Source of the DNA: Rhodobium gokarnense | GTDB lineage: Bacteria > Pseudomonadota > Alphaproteobacteria > Rhizobiales > Rhodobiaceae | Reading direction: 5' to 3' | Length of the DNA: 64,000 nucleotides | Assembly (NCBI RefSeq): GCF_025961475.1 | Contig: NZ_JAOQNS010000006.1 | Location: forward strand, 186,001-250,000 | Shown: positions 35,375 through 45,832 of the stretch, one piece after another | Layout of the letters: each line of letters opens with the position of its first letter | How positions within the stretch are numbered: position 1 is the first letter of the stretch | Program-made: the position numbers and the translations under genes | Notes under the pieces: model-generated | The model's input: the letters and a program-made list of their open reading frames with translations, nothing else | The model's database searches: none | What the model was told of the DNA's origin: nothing

Positions 35375-36460
35375 GTGCCCGACCGGCTCGATCGCCAACA
35401 GGCCTTTTCCGGCACAAGGCCCGTCGACGAGGATCTGGCGATCGACGTCGCCCGGTTGGAGCGCTGGCTGGAAACCGCCGTTGCCGGCTTCAGGGGCCCG
35501 GTCGAACTGCAGCAGTTCCGGGGCGGCCAGTCGAACCCGACCTTCCTTCTGAAGACGCCGGAAAAGAACTACGTGCTGCGCCGCAAGCCGCCCGGCGACC
35601 TGTTGCCGTCGGCCCATGCCGTCGACCGGGAATACCGGGTGATTTCGGCGCTCGGCAGCGTCGGTTTTCCGGTGGCGACCGCCCGCGTCCTCTGCCGCGA
35701 CGAGAGCGTCATCGGCTCCATGTTCTACCTCATGGACGAGGTCCGCGGCCGCATCTTCTGGGAGCCGGCGATGCCCGGCTCCGACCCGGTGGAACGGGCG
35801 GCGGTCTACGACACCATGAACCGGACGCTGGCCGAACTGCACGCCCTCGATCCCGACGCCCTCGGCCTTGGCGATTTCGGCCACAAGGGCGGCTATGTCG
35901 CCCGCCAGATCGCCCGCTGGTCCCAGCAGTACCGCCTGTCGACGACCGAGGAGATCCCGGAGATGGACCGACTGGTTGACTGGCTGCCGGACAACCTGCC
36001 GCCGGAAAATCCGACCCGCCTCGTCCATGGCGACTATCGCCTCGACAACCTCATCGTCTCCGCCGCCGGCCCGAACATCGAGGCCGTGCTCGACTGGGAA
36101 CTGGCGACCCTCGGCGATCCCGTCGCCGACGTCGCCTACCACGCCATGCAATGGGTGATGCCGGCCTCGGACACCGGCGCCGGCGTCGGCACCCTTCAAG
36201 GCGAAAACCTCGAAGCCCTCGGAATCCCGGCGCTGGATACCTATCTGGCGATCTATGAGGAGCGGACCGGCCTCGGCGTGCGCGCCGATCTGGACTTTCA
36301 CTTCGCCTACAACTTCTTCCGGCTGGCGGCGATCTTCCAGGGCATCATCGGCCGCGTCCGTGACGGCACCGCCGCCAACCCGGAGGCGGCGCGCATGGCC
36401 GCACAGGTCCGCCCGCTGGCCGAGGCCGCCTGGCACTATGCCGAGCGGGCAGGGGCCTGA
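35375..36460 (+). CDS. Aminoglycoside-phosphotransferase-fold kinase (ACAD10/11-like)
   Basis: 361 aa from a GTG 3 bp after the dehalogenase-type stop. Kinase-like fold: RGGQSNPTFLL resembles the glycine-rich loop, YVLRRKPPG carries the ATP-binding Lys, LVHGDYRLDNLIV is the catalytic loop, and AVLDWELATLGDP the metal-binding Asp. This subgroup includes the N-terminal domain of ACAD10/11, linked to hydroxy-acyl-CoA breakdown. The substrate here is unknown. Tight coupling to the hydrolase suggests shared regulation, perhaps in hydroxy-acid metabolism; that is speculation. Confidence 0.83.
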   Translation: MPDRLDRQQAFSGTRPVDEDLAIDVARLERWLETAVAGFRGPVELQQFRGGQSNPTFLLKTPEKNYVLRRKPPGDLLPSAHAVDREYRVISALGSVGFPVATARVLCRDESVIGSMFYLMDEVRGRIFWEPAMPGSDPVERAAVYDTMNRTLAELHALDPDALGLGDFGHKGGYVARQIARWSQQYRLSTTEEIPEMDRLVDWLPDNLPPENPTRLVHGDYRLDNLIVSAAGPNIEAVLDWELATLGDPVADVAYHAMQWVMPASDTGAGVGTLQGENLEALGIPALDTYLAIYEERTGLGVRADLDFHFAYNFFRLAAIFQGIIGRVRDGTAANPEAARMAAQVRPLAEAAWHYAERAGA

Positions 36461-36518
36461 CAGGCAGGGCCTGACGGTCCCGCGTGTTGGGGTCCGGTCT
36501 GACGAAAGGAAAAAAACA

Positions 36519-37409
36519 ATGACGACCCCGAAAGTGGGGCTTGCCCTTGGCGGCGGCGGTGCGAGAGGCATGGCCCATATCGCCGTCCTTGAGGCCTTCG
36601 ACGACCTCGGCATCCGCCCGACGGCGATCTCCGGCGCTTCCATCGGCGCGATGATCGGGGCGGGCTATGCCAGCGGCATGACCGGCGCGGAAATTCGCGA
36701 ATTCGCCACCGCCACCTTCGCCAACCGCGCCGACGTCCTCGGCCGGCTCTGGAAGGTGCGCCCCAAGGGCCTGTCGGAGCTGTTCGGCAATCGCGGCATC
36801 GCCCGTTTCGATGCCGAGCGGGTGACGCAGATGTTCCTGCCAGACACCATCGCGCTGACTTTTGAGGAGTTGAAGACCCCGCTCACCATCGTCGCCGCCG
36901 ATTTCTACGGCTGGTGCGAGGCGGATATCCGGTCCGGTCCGTTGCTGCCGGCGGTTGCCGCCTCCATCGCCATTCCGGTCATCTTCAAGCCGGTGGTGCT
37001 GGACGGACGGATCATGGTCGACGGCGGCGTCATCAATCCGCTGCCCTTCGACACCCTGCCGGAAGACGTCGACATCGTCGTTGCCGTCGACGTCGTCGGC
37101 GGCCCGGAGCCCGGCGACCATGGGGGCCTGCCGAACGCCACGGAATCGATCTTCGGCGCCACCCAACTGCTGATGCACTCGATCCTGCGCGAGAAACTGA
37201 AGCTGCGCCGGCCGGATATCCTCGTGCGCCCCGACATCAACGCCTTCCGGGTGCTCGATTTTTTAAAGACCGCGGAGATCATGCGGGCGACGGCACCGCT
37301 GCGCGAGACGCTGAAGCACGACTTGTCCCGCGCCATCGATGCCTGGCAGCATGGTGCAACGCTGCAAAAGACCCTCGATCCGGCCGAAGAAGAACGGACG
37401 GAGGCGTGA
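36519..37409 (+). CDS. Patatin-like phospholipase
   Basis: 296 aa from the ATG at 36519 with GAAAGGA upstream. The patatin Ser-Asp dyad is intact: the oxyanion loop LALGGGGARGMAHIAVL, GASIGAM with Ser41, and VDGGVINP with Asp168. RssA-like in length; no signal peptide, so probably cytoplasmic or membrane-peripheral. Bacterial patatins hydrolyse phospholipids or acyl esters; the true substrate is unknown. It lies 58 bp after the phosphotransferase and ends 6 bp from the convergent antiporter gene. Confidence 0.9.
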   Translation: MTTPKVGLALGGGGARGMAHIAVLEAFDDLGIRPTAISGASIGAMIGAGYASGMTGAEIREFATATFANRADVLGRLWKVRPKGLSELFGNRGIARFDAERVTQMFLPDTIALTFEELKTPLTIVAADFYGWCEADIRSGPLLPAVAASIAIPVIFKPVVLDGRIMVDGGVINPLPFDTLPEDVDIVVAVDVVGGPEPGDHGGLPNATESIFGATQLLMHSILREKLKLRRPDILVRPDINAFRVLDFLKTAEIMRATAPLRETLKHDLSRAIDAWQHGATLQKTLDPAEEERTEA

Positions 37410-37415
37410 GCTTCG

Positions 37416-39230
37416 TCAACCGTCCTTGTCGTCGGATGCGACCGCCCGGGTCTCCTCGCTGAGCGCCTGGCTCTCCCGGTGGGGTTTTGTCAGCGGGTGC
37501 GGCACCACGCGCTTGCGGAAGACGAGGTCGTTGCCGGCCTGGATGCCGTCGGTCTCCTGCAGCACCAGACGTTCCGCGTCGAGCCGGCGCACGCTGTCCA
37601 CCACCTCGTCGGCCTCGCTGTTGTCGACGCCGAGTTCCACCAGTGCCTCCCGCCCGAAGGCAAGCGCCGATTCCAGCGTCTCGCGCTGCTCGTAGGTGAC
37701 GTCCTTGCGGCGCAGTTCCAGCGAATGCATGCGGTCCTCTGAGCGCACATAGAGCTTGGCGAGGGGGAATTCGGACCGCACGATGCTGACGATCCTGTCG
37801 GCCGAGCGCCTTGCGGTGCAGACCGCGATGACCTCGGCCTTGGCGGCGCCTGCCGCGCGCAGCACGTCGAGCCGGATGCCGTCGCCGTAGTAGATGTGGA
37901 AGCCGAAGCGGGCGGCGGCCTTCAGGCGCGCCGGGTCGTTGTCGATGATGGTGACGTCGATGCCGCGGGCGAGCAGCACCTGCGAGACGATCTGGCCGAA
38001 GCGGCCGAAGCCGACGATGAAGACCGTGCCGCGGGCGCCGGCGAAATCCTCCTTCAGTTCCTCGCGCCGCGGGGCACGCAGGAGCCGCCTGGAGGCAAGC
38101 CCGACGACCGGCGTCAGCGCCATGGAGATGGCGACGATTGCGGCCAGCATGGTGGTGTCGGAAACCCGCATGACCTGTGCCGCGGCGGCCGTCGAAAACA
38201 GCACGAAGCCGAACTCGCCGCCTTGCGGTAGCAGCACCGCGACCCGCACCGCCTCATTGTGGGAGGCGCCGAAGGCCCGGGTCAGGCCGTAGAGAAGCAC
38301 CGTCTTGACGGCAAGGAGGGCAACGACGGCGCCGGCGATGGTCGTCCAGTTGCGGACGATGACGGCAAGGTCGATGGACATGCCGATGGCGAGGAAGAAG
38401 AGGCCGAGGAGGAGGCCGCGGAACGGCTCGATGTCGGCTTCCAGCTCGTGCCGGAAGGACGATTCGGCCAAGAGGACGCCGGCAAGGAAGGCGCCAAGCG
38501 CCATGGAAAAGCCGACCCCCTCCATCAGCCAGGCCGCGCCGATGACGACGAGGAGGGCGGCCGCCGTCATGATCTCGCGGGCCCGCGCATGGGCAAGGGT
38601 GCGGAACAGCGGATTGATGAAATAGCGCCCGGCGACGACGATGGCGAGGAGTGCCGCACCGGCCGCAGCCGCACTGACGAGGCCGGTGGTCAGGTTGCGC
38701 GGCTCGCCGAACGGCGCCAGCACCGAGACGAGGGTCAGGAGCGGGACGATGGCAAGGTCCTGCAGCAACAGGATGGAAAACGCCCGCTTGCCGTAGCCCG
38801 TGTTGAGTTCGGCCCGTTCCTCCAGCGTCTGCACGCCATAGGCGGTCGACGACAGCGCCAGGCCGAAGCCGGCGATAAGGGCCGCGGATAGGTCGAAGCC
38901 GAAGCCGGCGAGCGCCGCGCCCGTCAGGATCGCGCCGGTCACCACCACCTGCAATGTGCCGAGGCCGAAGATGTCGCGGCGCATCGACCACAAGAGCGAG
39001 GGTTTCAGCTCCAGCCCGATGACGAACAGGAGGAAGACGACGCCGAGTTCGGCCGTGTGCAGGATTTCCGCAGGATCGGTGAAGATCCGGAACCCGCTCG
39101 GGCCGACGGCGATGCCGGCGGCGAGATAGCCGAGGATGGAGGAAAGCCCCAGCCGCTTGAAGATCGGCACGGCAATGACCGCTGCCGCCAGCAGCACCAG
39201 CACATGGGTGAATTGTGACGTCGATTCCAC
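37416..39230 (-). CDS. CPA2 cation/proton antiporter (KefB/KefC-like)
   Basis: 604 aa using a GTG at 39230, just before STSQFTHVLVLL; a TTG at 39302 would add 24 residues. About twelve membrane helices form the sodium/proton exchanger domain (LGYLAAGIAVGPSG, LLFVIGLELKPSLLW, LLPQGGEFGFVLF). A cytoplasmic TrkA-N domain follows (FIVGFGRFGQIVSQVLL, about 405-520), then an alpha-helical tail. Such proteins release potassium or sodium for protons. The Kef glutathione gating residues were not checked. TrkH at 10 kb offers an opposing potassium uptake route. Confidence 0.9.
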   Translation of the reverse strand: MESTSQFTHVLVLLAAAVIAVPIFKRLGLSSILGYLAAGIAVGPSGFRIFTDPAEILHTAELGVVFLLFVIGLELKPSLLWSMRRDIFGLGTLQVVVTGAILTGAALAGFGFDLSAALIAGFGLALSSTAYGVQTLEERAELNTGYGKRAFSILLLQDLAIVPLLTLVSVLAPFGEPRNLTTGLVSAAAAGAALLAIVVAGRYFINPLFRTLAHARAREIMTAAALLVVIGAAWLMEGVGFSMALGAFLAGVLLAESSFRHELEADIEPFRGLLLGLFFLAIGMSIDLAVIVRNWTTIAGAVVALLAVKTVLLYGLTRAFGASHNEAVRVAVLLPQGGEFGFVLFSTAAAAQVMRVSDTTMLAAIVAISMALTPVVGLASRRLLRAPRREELKEDFAGARGTVFIVGFGRFGQIVSQVLLARGIDVTIIDNDPARLKAAARFGFHIYYGDGIRLDVLRAAGAAKAEVIAVCTARRSADRIVSIVRSEFPLAKLYVRSEDRMHSLELRRKDVTYEQRETLESALAFGREALVELGVDNSEADEVVDSVRRLDAERLVLQETDGIQAGNDLVFRKRVVPHPLTKPHRESQALSEETRAVASDDKDG

Positions 39231-39361
39231 GGCGTCCCGTTCCCGTCGAAATGAATCGGCTATCGCGGCCAAGTGGTATCGTCTCGCCGCGCCGGTCCGC
39301 AAGGCGAAAAAAGGCTGCGACAGGATGGCCCCTTAAAGGCCGCGGGGGACGCCTGGCGGGA

Positions 39362-40786
39362 CTACCCGGTGCCGCCGACGGTCATCGCATCGATCCTCAG
39401 CGTCGGCTGGCCGACGCCGACGGGAACGCCCTGACCGGCCTTGCCGCAGGTGCCGATGCCCGGATCGAGCGCCATGTCGTTGCCGATCATCGGCACACGG
39501 GTCAGCGCATCCGGGCCGTTGCCGATCAGCATCGCGCCCTTGACCGGGGCGCCGACCTTGCCGTTCTCGATCCGGTAGGCCTCGGTGCAGGAGAACACGA
39601 ACTTGCCCGAGGTGATGTCGACCTGGCCGCCGCCGAAGGAGACGGCATAGATGCCGTCCTTGACCGAGGCGAGGATTTCCGCCGGGTCGTGTTCGCCGGC
39701 AAGCATGTAGGTGTTGGTCATGCGCGGCATGGGAACGTGGGCAAAGGACTGGCGCCGCCCGTTGCCGGTCGGCTTGACGCCCATCAGCCGGGCGTTCTGG
39801 CGGTCCTGCATGTAGCCCTTGAGGATGCCGTCCTCGATGAGAACGGTGCGCTCGGTCGGCGTGCCCTCGTCGTCGACGGTGAGCGAGCCTCGCCGGTCGG
39901 CAATGGTGCCGTCGTCGATGACGGTGACGCCCGGAGAGGCGACGCGCTGGCCGAGGAGGCCGGCAAAGGCCGACTGGTCCTTGCGGTTGAAGTCGCCCTC
40001 AAGCCCGTGGCCGACCGCCTCGTGCAGGAGGATGCCGGGCCAGCCGGGGCCGAGCACGACATCGAAGCTGCCGGCCGGGGCCGGCACCGCATCGAGATTG
40101 ACGAGTGCCTGGCGCAGGGCCTCGTCGGCGCAAAACTGCCAGGAGTCCTCTGTGATGAAGCGGGAGAATGCTTCCCGCCCGCCGGTGCCGTGGCTGCCGG
40201 CCTCCTGGCGGTCGCCGTCGCCGACGACGATGGAAACGTTGAGGCGGACCAGCGGGCGCACGTCGCGGACCCGGGCGCCGTCGGCCCTGAGGATGTCGAC
40301 GATCTGGTGCGAGCCGGCCATGGAGACGGTCACCTGGCGCACCCGCGGATCGCGGTCGCGGGCATAGGCGTCGATGGTCTGCAGGAGCTTGACCTTTTCC
40401 TCGAACACCGGCCCGTCGAGCGGGTTGGCATCGCCGTAGAGCGAGCGGTTGGTGCGCGCCGGCGGGGCGGCATAGGTGCCGGCATAGCCGCGCTTGACCG
40501 CCTGGACGGCGTCGGCGGCGCGCTTCAGGGACGCCTCGGACAGTTCATCGGAATGGGCATAGCCGACGGCCTCGTCGGCGACGGCCCTAAGGCCGAACCC
40601 TTGCGCGGTGTTGTAGCTCGCCGACTTCAGCCGCCCATTGTCGAACATCAGCGCCTCGGACTGGCTGTATTCGAAGAACAGCTCGCCGTCGTCGGCGCCG
40701 GAAAGGGCATCGGCGGCGATCGCCGTGACCCGGTCGGTGTCGAGGCCGGCAGCGCGGATGAGGTCGTCGCTGGTCGGTTCTGTCAT
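39362..40786 (-). CDS. tldD: TldD metalloprotease
   Basis: 474 aa from the ATG at 40786 with a GAGGAG ribosome site. Catalytic subunit of the TldD/TldE protease: HEAVGH at 255-260 (metal His255, Glu256, His260) followed by GLEGDFNRKDQ. GSLTVDDEGTPTERTVLIED and the near-C-terminal CGKAGQGVPVGVGQPTLRID, with a possible metal Cys, are family segments. TldE/PmbA is encoded 18 kb away on the other strand. Its known jobs are peptide-modification maturation and degradation of unfolded peptides; no peptide-precursor gene is adjacent here. Confidence 0.94.
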   Translation of the reverse strand: MTEPTSDDLIRAAGLDTDRVTAIAADALSGADDGELFFEYSQSEALMFDNGRLKSASYNTAQGFGLRAVADEAVGYAHSDELSEASLKRAADAVQAVKRGYAGTYAAPPARTNRSLYGDANPLDGPVFEEKVKLLQTIDAYARDRDPRVRQVTVSMAGSHQIVDILRADGARVRDVRPLVRLNVSIVVGDGDRQEAGSHGTGGREAFSRFITEDSWQFCADEALRQALVNLDAVPAPAGSFDVVLGPGWPGILLHEAVGHGLEGDFNRKDQSAFAGLLGQRVASPGVTVIDDGTIADRRGSLTVDDEGTPTERTVLIEDGILKGYMQDRQNARLMGVKPTGNGRRQSFAHVPMPRMTNTYMLAGEHDPAEILASVKDGIYAVSFGGGQVDITSGKFVFSCTEAYRIENGKVGAPVKGAMLIGNGPDALTRVPMIGNDMALDPGIGTCGKAGQGVPVGVGQPTLRIDAMTVGGTG

Positions 40787-40847
40787 CAAAGAGGCTCCTC
40801 GTCGGCGCCGGGAGGGGCGCCGCATATCCTGGAAAGTCGATAGAGAT

Positions 40848-41798
40848 TTAGGGCGTTGCGCCCCGCCTGTCACCGCCTGTCGCCGCAAAAGCCGGTGCCG
40901 GAGGGGACGAGGCCGCCGGCATCTGCGGCAGCAGCCAGTCGCGAAACAGCCGGATCTTGCGCTGGTTACGGTGTCGTGCCGGATAGACCAGGCGCCAGGC
41001 CTCGCCATTGTCGTGCTGGAGCTCGAAGGGCTGGATGAGGTCGCCCCGGGCGATCGCCTCGCGATAGAAGAACGGCGTCAGGATGGCGACGCCCTGGCCG
41101 GCGATGGCGCGGTGCGCCTCCAGCATCTGGGCACCCATTTCGGCGACGGGGTTGTGGCCGAGGTCGGGATTGTCGATGCCGGCCGCGGCGAACCATTGCC
41201 TCCACCAGGGATCGTCCGAACCGATGATCGGCAGCTTCAGAAGATCGGCCGGCCGGGCGATGCCCCCGGCGGCCGCGGCGAGCCCGGGATGCAGCATCGG
41301 TGTGAATGCAGCGCTGACGAGGAGGTGGCCGGTGAGGCCGGGCTCGACGGTCGTGCCGGCGACGATCGCCACGTCGACGTCGTCCTCGCCGAAGGCCCGG
41401 TTGAAATTGTAGGGGATGAGGCGCACGGCAAGCGCCGGGTGCTTCATCTGGAAGTCGCCGATATGATTGCCGAGCCAGGTCGTCGCAAAGGTCGTGTTGC
41501 AGGAGATGACGAGCGTCTCGTCGGCCCGTTCGGCAATGTCCGAGACCGCCTCGGCGAGAATGTCGAAGGCCTCGCCGGCGCGCCCGGCAAGCCGCGATCC
41601 GGCATCGGTCAGCGTCACCTTGCGCGGCCGCCTCAGGAACAGCGGCACGCCCAGCTTTTCCTCCAGCAGCCGCACCTGATAGCTGACGGCGGCCTGGGTC
41701 ATGCCGAGCTCGTTTGCCGCGCGGGTGAAGCTAAGGTGCCGGGCGGCGGCCTCGAACGCGCGAAGGGCAGGCAGCGGCGGCAGGCGACGGTCCTTCAT
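40848..41798 (-). CDS. LysR-family regulator, GcvA-like
   Basis: 316 aa from an ATG. An N-terminal winged helix (LPALRAFEAAARHLSFTRAA, then QAAVSYQVRLLEEKLG) and a periplasmic-binding-type effector domain. The opening matches the GcvA/AmpR branch, which often controls amino acid, beta-lactamase or small envelope genes. The C-terminus is Ala/Pro-rich. It is divergent from a small gene, with an ideal T-N11-A site in the shared 111-bp gap, so autoregulation and control of that gene are likely. The effector is unknown. There is no link to the gcv operon other than family name. Confidence 0.9.
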   Translation of the reverse strand: MKDRRLPPLPALRAFEAAARHLSFTRAANELGMTQAAVSYQVRLLEEKLGVPLFLRRPRKVTLTDAGSRLAGRAGEAFDILAEAVSDIAERADETLVISCNTTFATTWLGNHIGDFQMKHPALAVRLIPYNFNRAFGEDDVDVAIVAGTTVEPGLTGHLLVSAAFTPMLHPGLAAAAGGIARPADLLKLPIIGSDDPWWRQWFAAAGIDNPDLGHNPVAEMGAQMLEAHRAIAGQGVAILTPFFYREAIARGDLIQPFELQHDNGEAWRLVYPARHRNQRKIRLFRDWLLPQMPAASSPPAPAFAATGGDRRGATP

Positions 41799-41811
41799 CG
41801 GCGTCCCATGG

Positions 41812-41826
41812 ATAAGCCCTGTTTAT
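41812..41826. promoter_or_regulatory. LysR-type T-N11-A operator candidate
   Basis: ATAAGCCCTGTTTAT has inverted ATAA/TTAT ends and T-N11-A spacing (T41813 to A41825), 14 nt before the LysR start codon and upstream of the divergent small gene. This is the classic LysR autoregulatory layout. Confidence 0.55.
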
Positions 41827-41909
41827 GCATTAGGGCCGAATTCAAACTGGAAAAGCAAGCACGGCGTGGGATGATGGCCGCATCCTGTTGATGCATGAGG
41901 CGTTCCGCC

Positions 41910-42149
41910 ATGGGCCAGAACCCGTTTGCCGGCCGCGGCCGGCTGCGCTCCCTCCTTGCCGTTTTTCAGGTTTTCTCGGTGGTGGTCGGGGGGCCGCGAC
42001 GTCGCCTCGATCCGCGCGACCTGTCCCCCGCCCTTGCCCGCGACCTGGGGCTCACGGACTGCGTGCGGCCGCGCCGGGGGGCAGGGGCCCGAATCAACGC
42101 AAGCGCCAACGATCCGTGGCATCAGCCGCCGCCGATGCCGCCGGTATGA
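41910..42149 (+). CDS. Small DUF1127-like protein divergent from LysR
   Basis: 79 aa from the ATG at 41910; ATGs at 41895 and 41891 lie just upstream. A hydrophobic stretch LRSLLAVFQVFSVVVGG is followed by RRRLDPRDLSPALARDLGLTD, which recalls the end of DUF1127 proteins (usually ALDDRTLADIGLSR). DUF1127 genes often sit beside GcvA-like regulators in alphaproteobacteria, and some affect stress responses and small-RNA networks. The match is partial, so the family label is tentative; the divergent LysR site supports a real gene. Function unknown. Confidence 0.5.
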   Translation: MGQNPFAGRGRLRSLLAVFQVFSVVVGGPRRRLDPRDLSPALARDLGLTDCVRPRRGAGARINASANDPWHQPPPMPPV

Positions 42150-42177
42150 GCGGGAATGAGAGGAGAGGGACGGCCGC

Positions 42178-42687
42178 TTATGGCAGCGCGTCGTAGCCTT
42201 CCTTGAAGCCCGCGAGGGAGATCGGGATGCCGATGCCTTCCTCGATGGTTTCGAAGATGATGAAGGTGGCGGTCGTGCCGGTCTCCAGCTTCTTCAGGAG
42301 GTCCTCGTTGAGGGTGACCTCGGCGATGCAGCCATTCGGCAGGCAGCGCATGAACTGGACGCGGCCGATTTCCTCGTCGTCGATCCTGAGCCCGAGGCCG
42401 TGCGGCAACAGCAGGCCGAGCGGGGCGAGGATGCGCAGGAGCTGGGCCTTCTGGTCGGCGGTCTTCAGGACGATGACGGAGAGGCCCACATTCTCGCGGT
42501 CCTCGGCCGTCACGTTCTGGATCAGCGCGCACTGCTCGGCCTTGGCGCCCGGCGGCGTGTCGCACCGGATCTGCCAGTCGCCGTGCTGGGACCGCACCTG
42601 GCCCTGGCCGGCCGCCGGCGCCATCGCCAGACCGGTCACCAAAGCCACTCCCGCCGCAAGGCGCGCAACATATCGCAAGAACACCAC
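42178..42687 (-). CDS. Invasion-associated locus B (IalB) family protein
   Basis: 169 aa from a GTG at 42687 with GGGAGAA upstream. Signal peptide VVFLRYVARLAAGVALVTGL, cleavage near AAG-QG. The mature part matches IalB: HGDWQIRCDTPPG, AEQCALIQNV, and the paired-Cys segment FMRCLPNGCIAEV. The domain is a periplasmic beta fold; in Bartonella it aids red-cell entry, but in free-living Rhizobiales the role is unknown. It faces away from coxB, as in related genomes. Confidence 0.85.
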   Translation of the reverse strand: MVFLRYVARLAAGVALVTGLAMAPAAGQGQVRSQHGDWQIRCDTPPGAKAEQCALIQNVTAEDRENVGLSVIVLKTADQKAQLLRILAPLGLLLPHGLGLRIDDEEIGRVQFMRCLPNGCIAEVTLNEDLLKKLETGTTATFIIFETIEEGIGIPISLAGFKEGYDALP

Positions 42688-43154
42688 GTCGTTCTCCCGC
42701 CCGTCCGAAAACCTGTACCAAACCCGGGCGCCGACAGCGGCGCCCGTCCCATCTGTGCCCGAATCGCTGTCATTTCGCCAGCCCAAAGCGGGACGACCCA
42801 CGGCAGGGCGGTGCAAAACGCCGAAATTCACGGCCCGGCCCCTATTTCATCGATTTGCGGCGGTGAGACGGCAGCGATCCCGATAGATGCGATTTTTCAT
42901 GTCGTAAGAGCCTGCGTCAACTTGCCGCGATTGGGCTTGCAAACCGTTTGTGCACCGGGATAAATTCAAAAAAATGAATGTACGTAAGTTGGACTTGAGT
43001 TTTTGATCCACATCAAATTAAAGCTAGAACCACTTTAGCAGGACCGATTGACGCAGAGGCTTTATGCCCGGAACGGCGGGCGGTCCCGAGGCAGGCTCAC
43101 GGACGACGGCAGGACCGGCGCCCAAGAACAACGAGAAGGGAAGGGGGCAACGAC
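42688..43154. other. Regulatory gap before the cox operon
   Basis: 467 bp between divergent ialB and coxB. The half near coxB (about 42880-43040) is AT-rich and holds the FNR/FixK-type box. No small gene is convincing. Ribosome site AAGGGGG precedes the coxB GTG. Confidence 0.6.
43003..43016 (+). promoter_or_regulatory. FNR/FixK-type binding site upstream of coxB
   Basis: TTGATCCACATCAA is a perfect match to the TTGAT-N4-ATCAA consensus of FNR, FnrL, FixK and Anr regulators. If it activates from -41.5, the start would be near 43051, about 100 nt before the coxB GTG; if it overlaps a promoter it could repress. It implies oxygen control of the aa3 oxidase. Confidence 0.85.
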
Positions 43155-44054
43155 GTGATCAAACCGACGATGCGTCTCGCCGCGCATGTCCTTGCGGCAT
43201 TCGCCGCGCTCACCGGATTTATCGGCGCGGCTCTGGCCGACCAGCCGGTGCCCTGGGGCATCAGCATGCAGGACGCCGCGACCCCGGTGATGGAAGACAT
43301 TCACTGGTTCAACGCCTTCACCCTGTACATCGCCGTCGGCGTGACGCTGCTGGTCGCCGTGCTGATGGTGCTCGTCATCATCAAATTCAACGCCAGCGCC
43401 AATCCGACGCCGTCCAAGCGCTCGCACCACACCATGCTGGAGGTGGTCTGGACGCTGGTGCCGATCCTGATCCTGGTCGCCATCGCCGTTCCCTCCTTCC
43501 GCCTGCTCTACAAGGAGCTGGAGGTGCCGGAGGCGGACCTGACCATCAAGGCGACGGGCTACCAGTGGTACTGGGGCTTTGAGTACACAGACGACGGCTA
43601 TGACGGCCTGTCCTTCGATTCCATCATGCTGGCCGACGACGAACGGGCCGAGCGCATCGAAAAGCAGGGCCTGACGGAGCGCGACGTGCCGCGGCTTCTC
43701 GCCGTCGACAACCAGGTCATCGTTCCGGTCGGCAAGGTCGTCCGCGTCCAGGTGACCGCCGCCGACGTCATCCACTCCTTCGCCGTGCCGGCCTTCGGCG
43801 TCAAGGTCGACGCCGTGCCGGGACGCCTCAACGAGACCTGGTTCCAGGCCGAGCGGCCGGGCGTCTATTTCGGCCAGTGTTCGGAGCTGTGCGGCTCGCG
43901 CCACGCCTTCATGCCGATTTCGGTGCGGGCCGTGACCGAGGAGCAGTTCGCCACCTGGTCCGCGGCCGCCAAGGATGACATCGACGCGGCCTACAAGGGG
44001 CTGATGGCCTCCATCAAGGCCGACAGGAAGGCAATCGACGTGGCCAAGCGCTAG
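43155..44054 (+). CDS. coxB: Cytochrome c oxidase subunit II
   Basis: 299 aa from a GTG preceded by AAGGGGG. The signal peptide (HVLAAFAALTGFIGAALA) is followed by two membrane helices and the periplasmic CuA domain. CuA ligands: His in ADVIHSFAVP, then Cys242, Glu244, Cys246, His250 and Met253 in CSELCGSRHAFM. It takes electrons from cytochrome c. First gene of the oxidase operon; coxA follows by 75 bp. Confidence 0.96.
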   Translation: MIKPTMRLAAHVLAAFAALTGFIGAALADQPVPWGISMQDAATPVMEDIHWFNAFTLYIAVGVTLLVAVLMVLVIIKFNASANPTPSKRSHHTMLEVVWTLVPILILVAIAVPSFRLLYKELEVPEADLTIKATGYQWYWGFEYTDDGYDGLSFDSIMLADDERAERIEKQGLTERDVPRLLAVDNQVIVPVGKVVRVQVTAADVIHSFAVPAFGVKVDAVPGRLNETWFQAERPGVYFGQCSELCGSRHAFMPISVRAVTEEQFATWSAAAKDDIDAAYKGLMASIKADRKAIDVAKR

Positions 44055-44075
44055 GCGCGGGCCCGTAACGCATAG

Positions 44076-45725
<1,650 letters not shown>

Positions 45726-45832
45726 GCGGCACCAGAGACATCCGGCGCGGGCGATCCCGATGGGAAGCCGCCCGCGCCGGCCCGTTCCCCGCTTTCGCCG
45801 GACCGATAGAAAACAACGGATTTGAATAGCTT

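Noticed and set aside
34481-36643. 720-codon minus-strand frame opposite the dehalogenase-type and phosphotransferase genes
   Set aside because: No recognisable domain, while both plus-strand genes have complete active sites.
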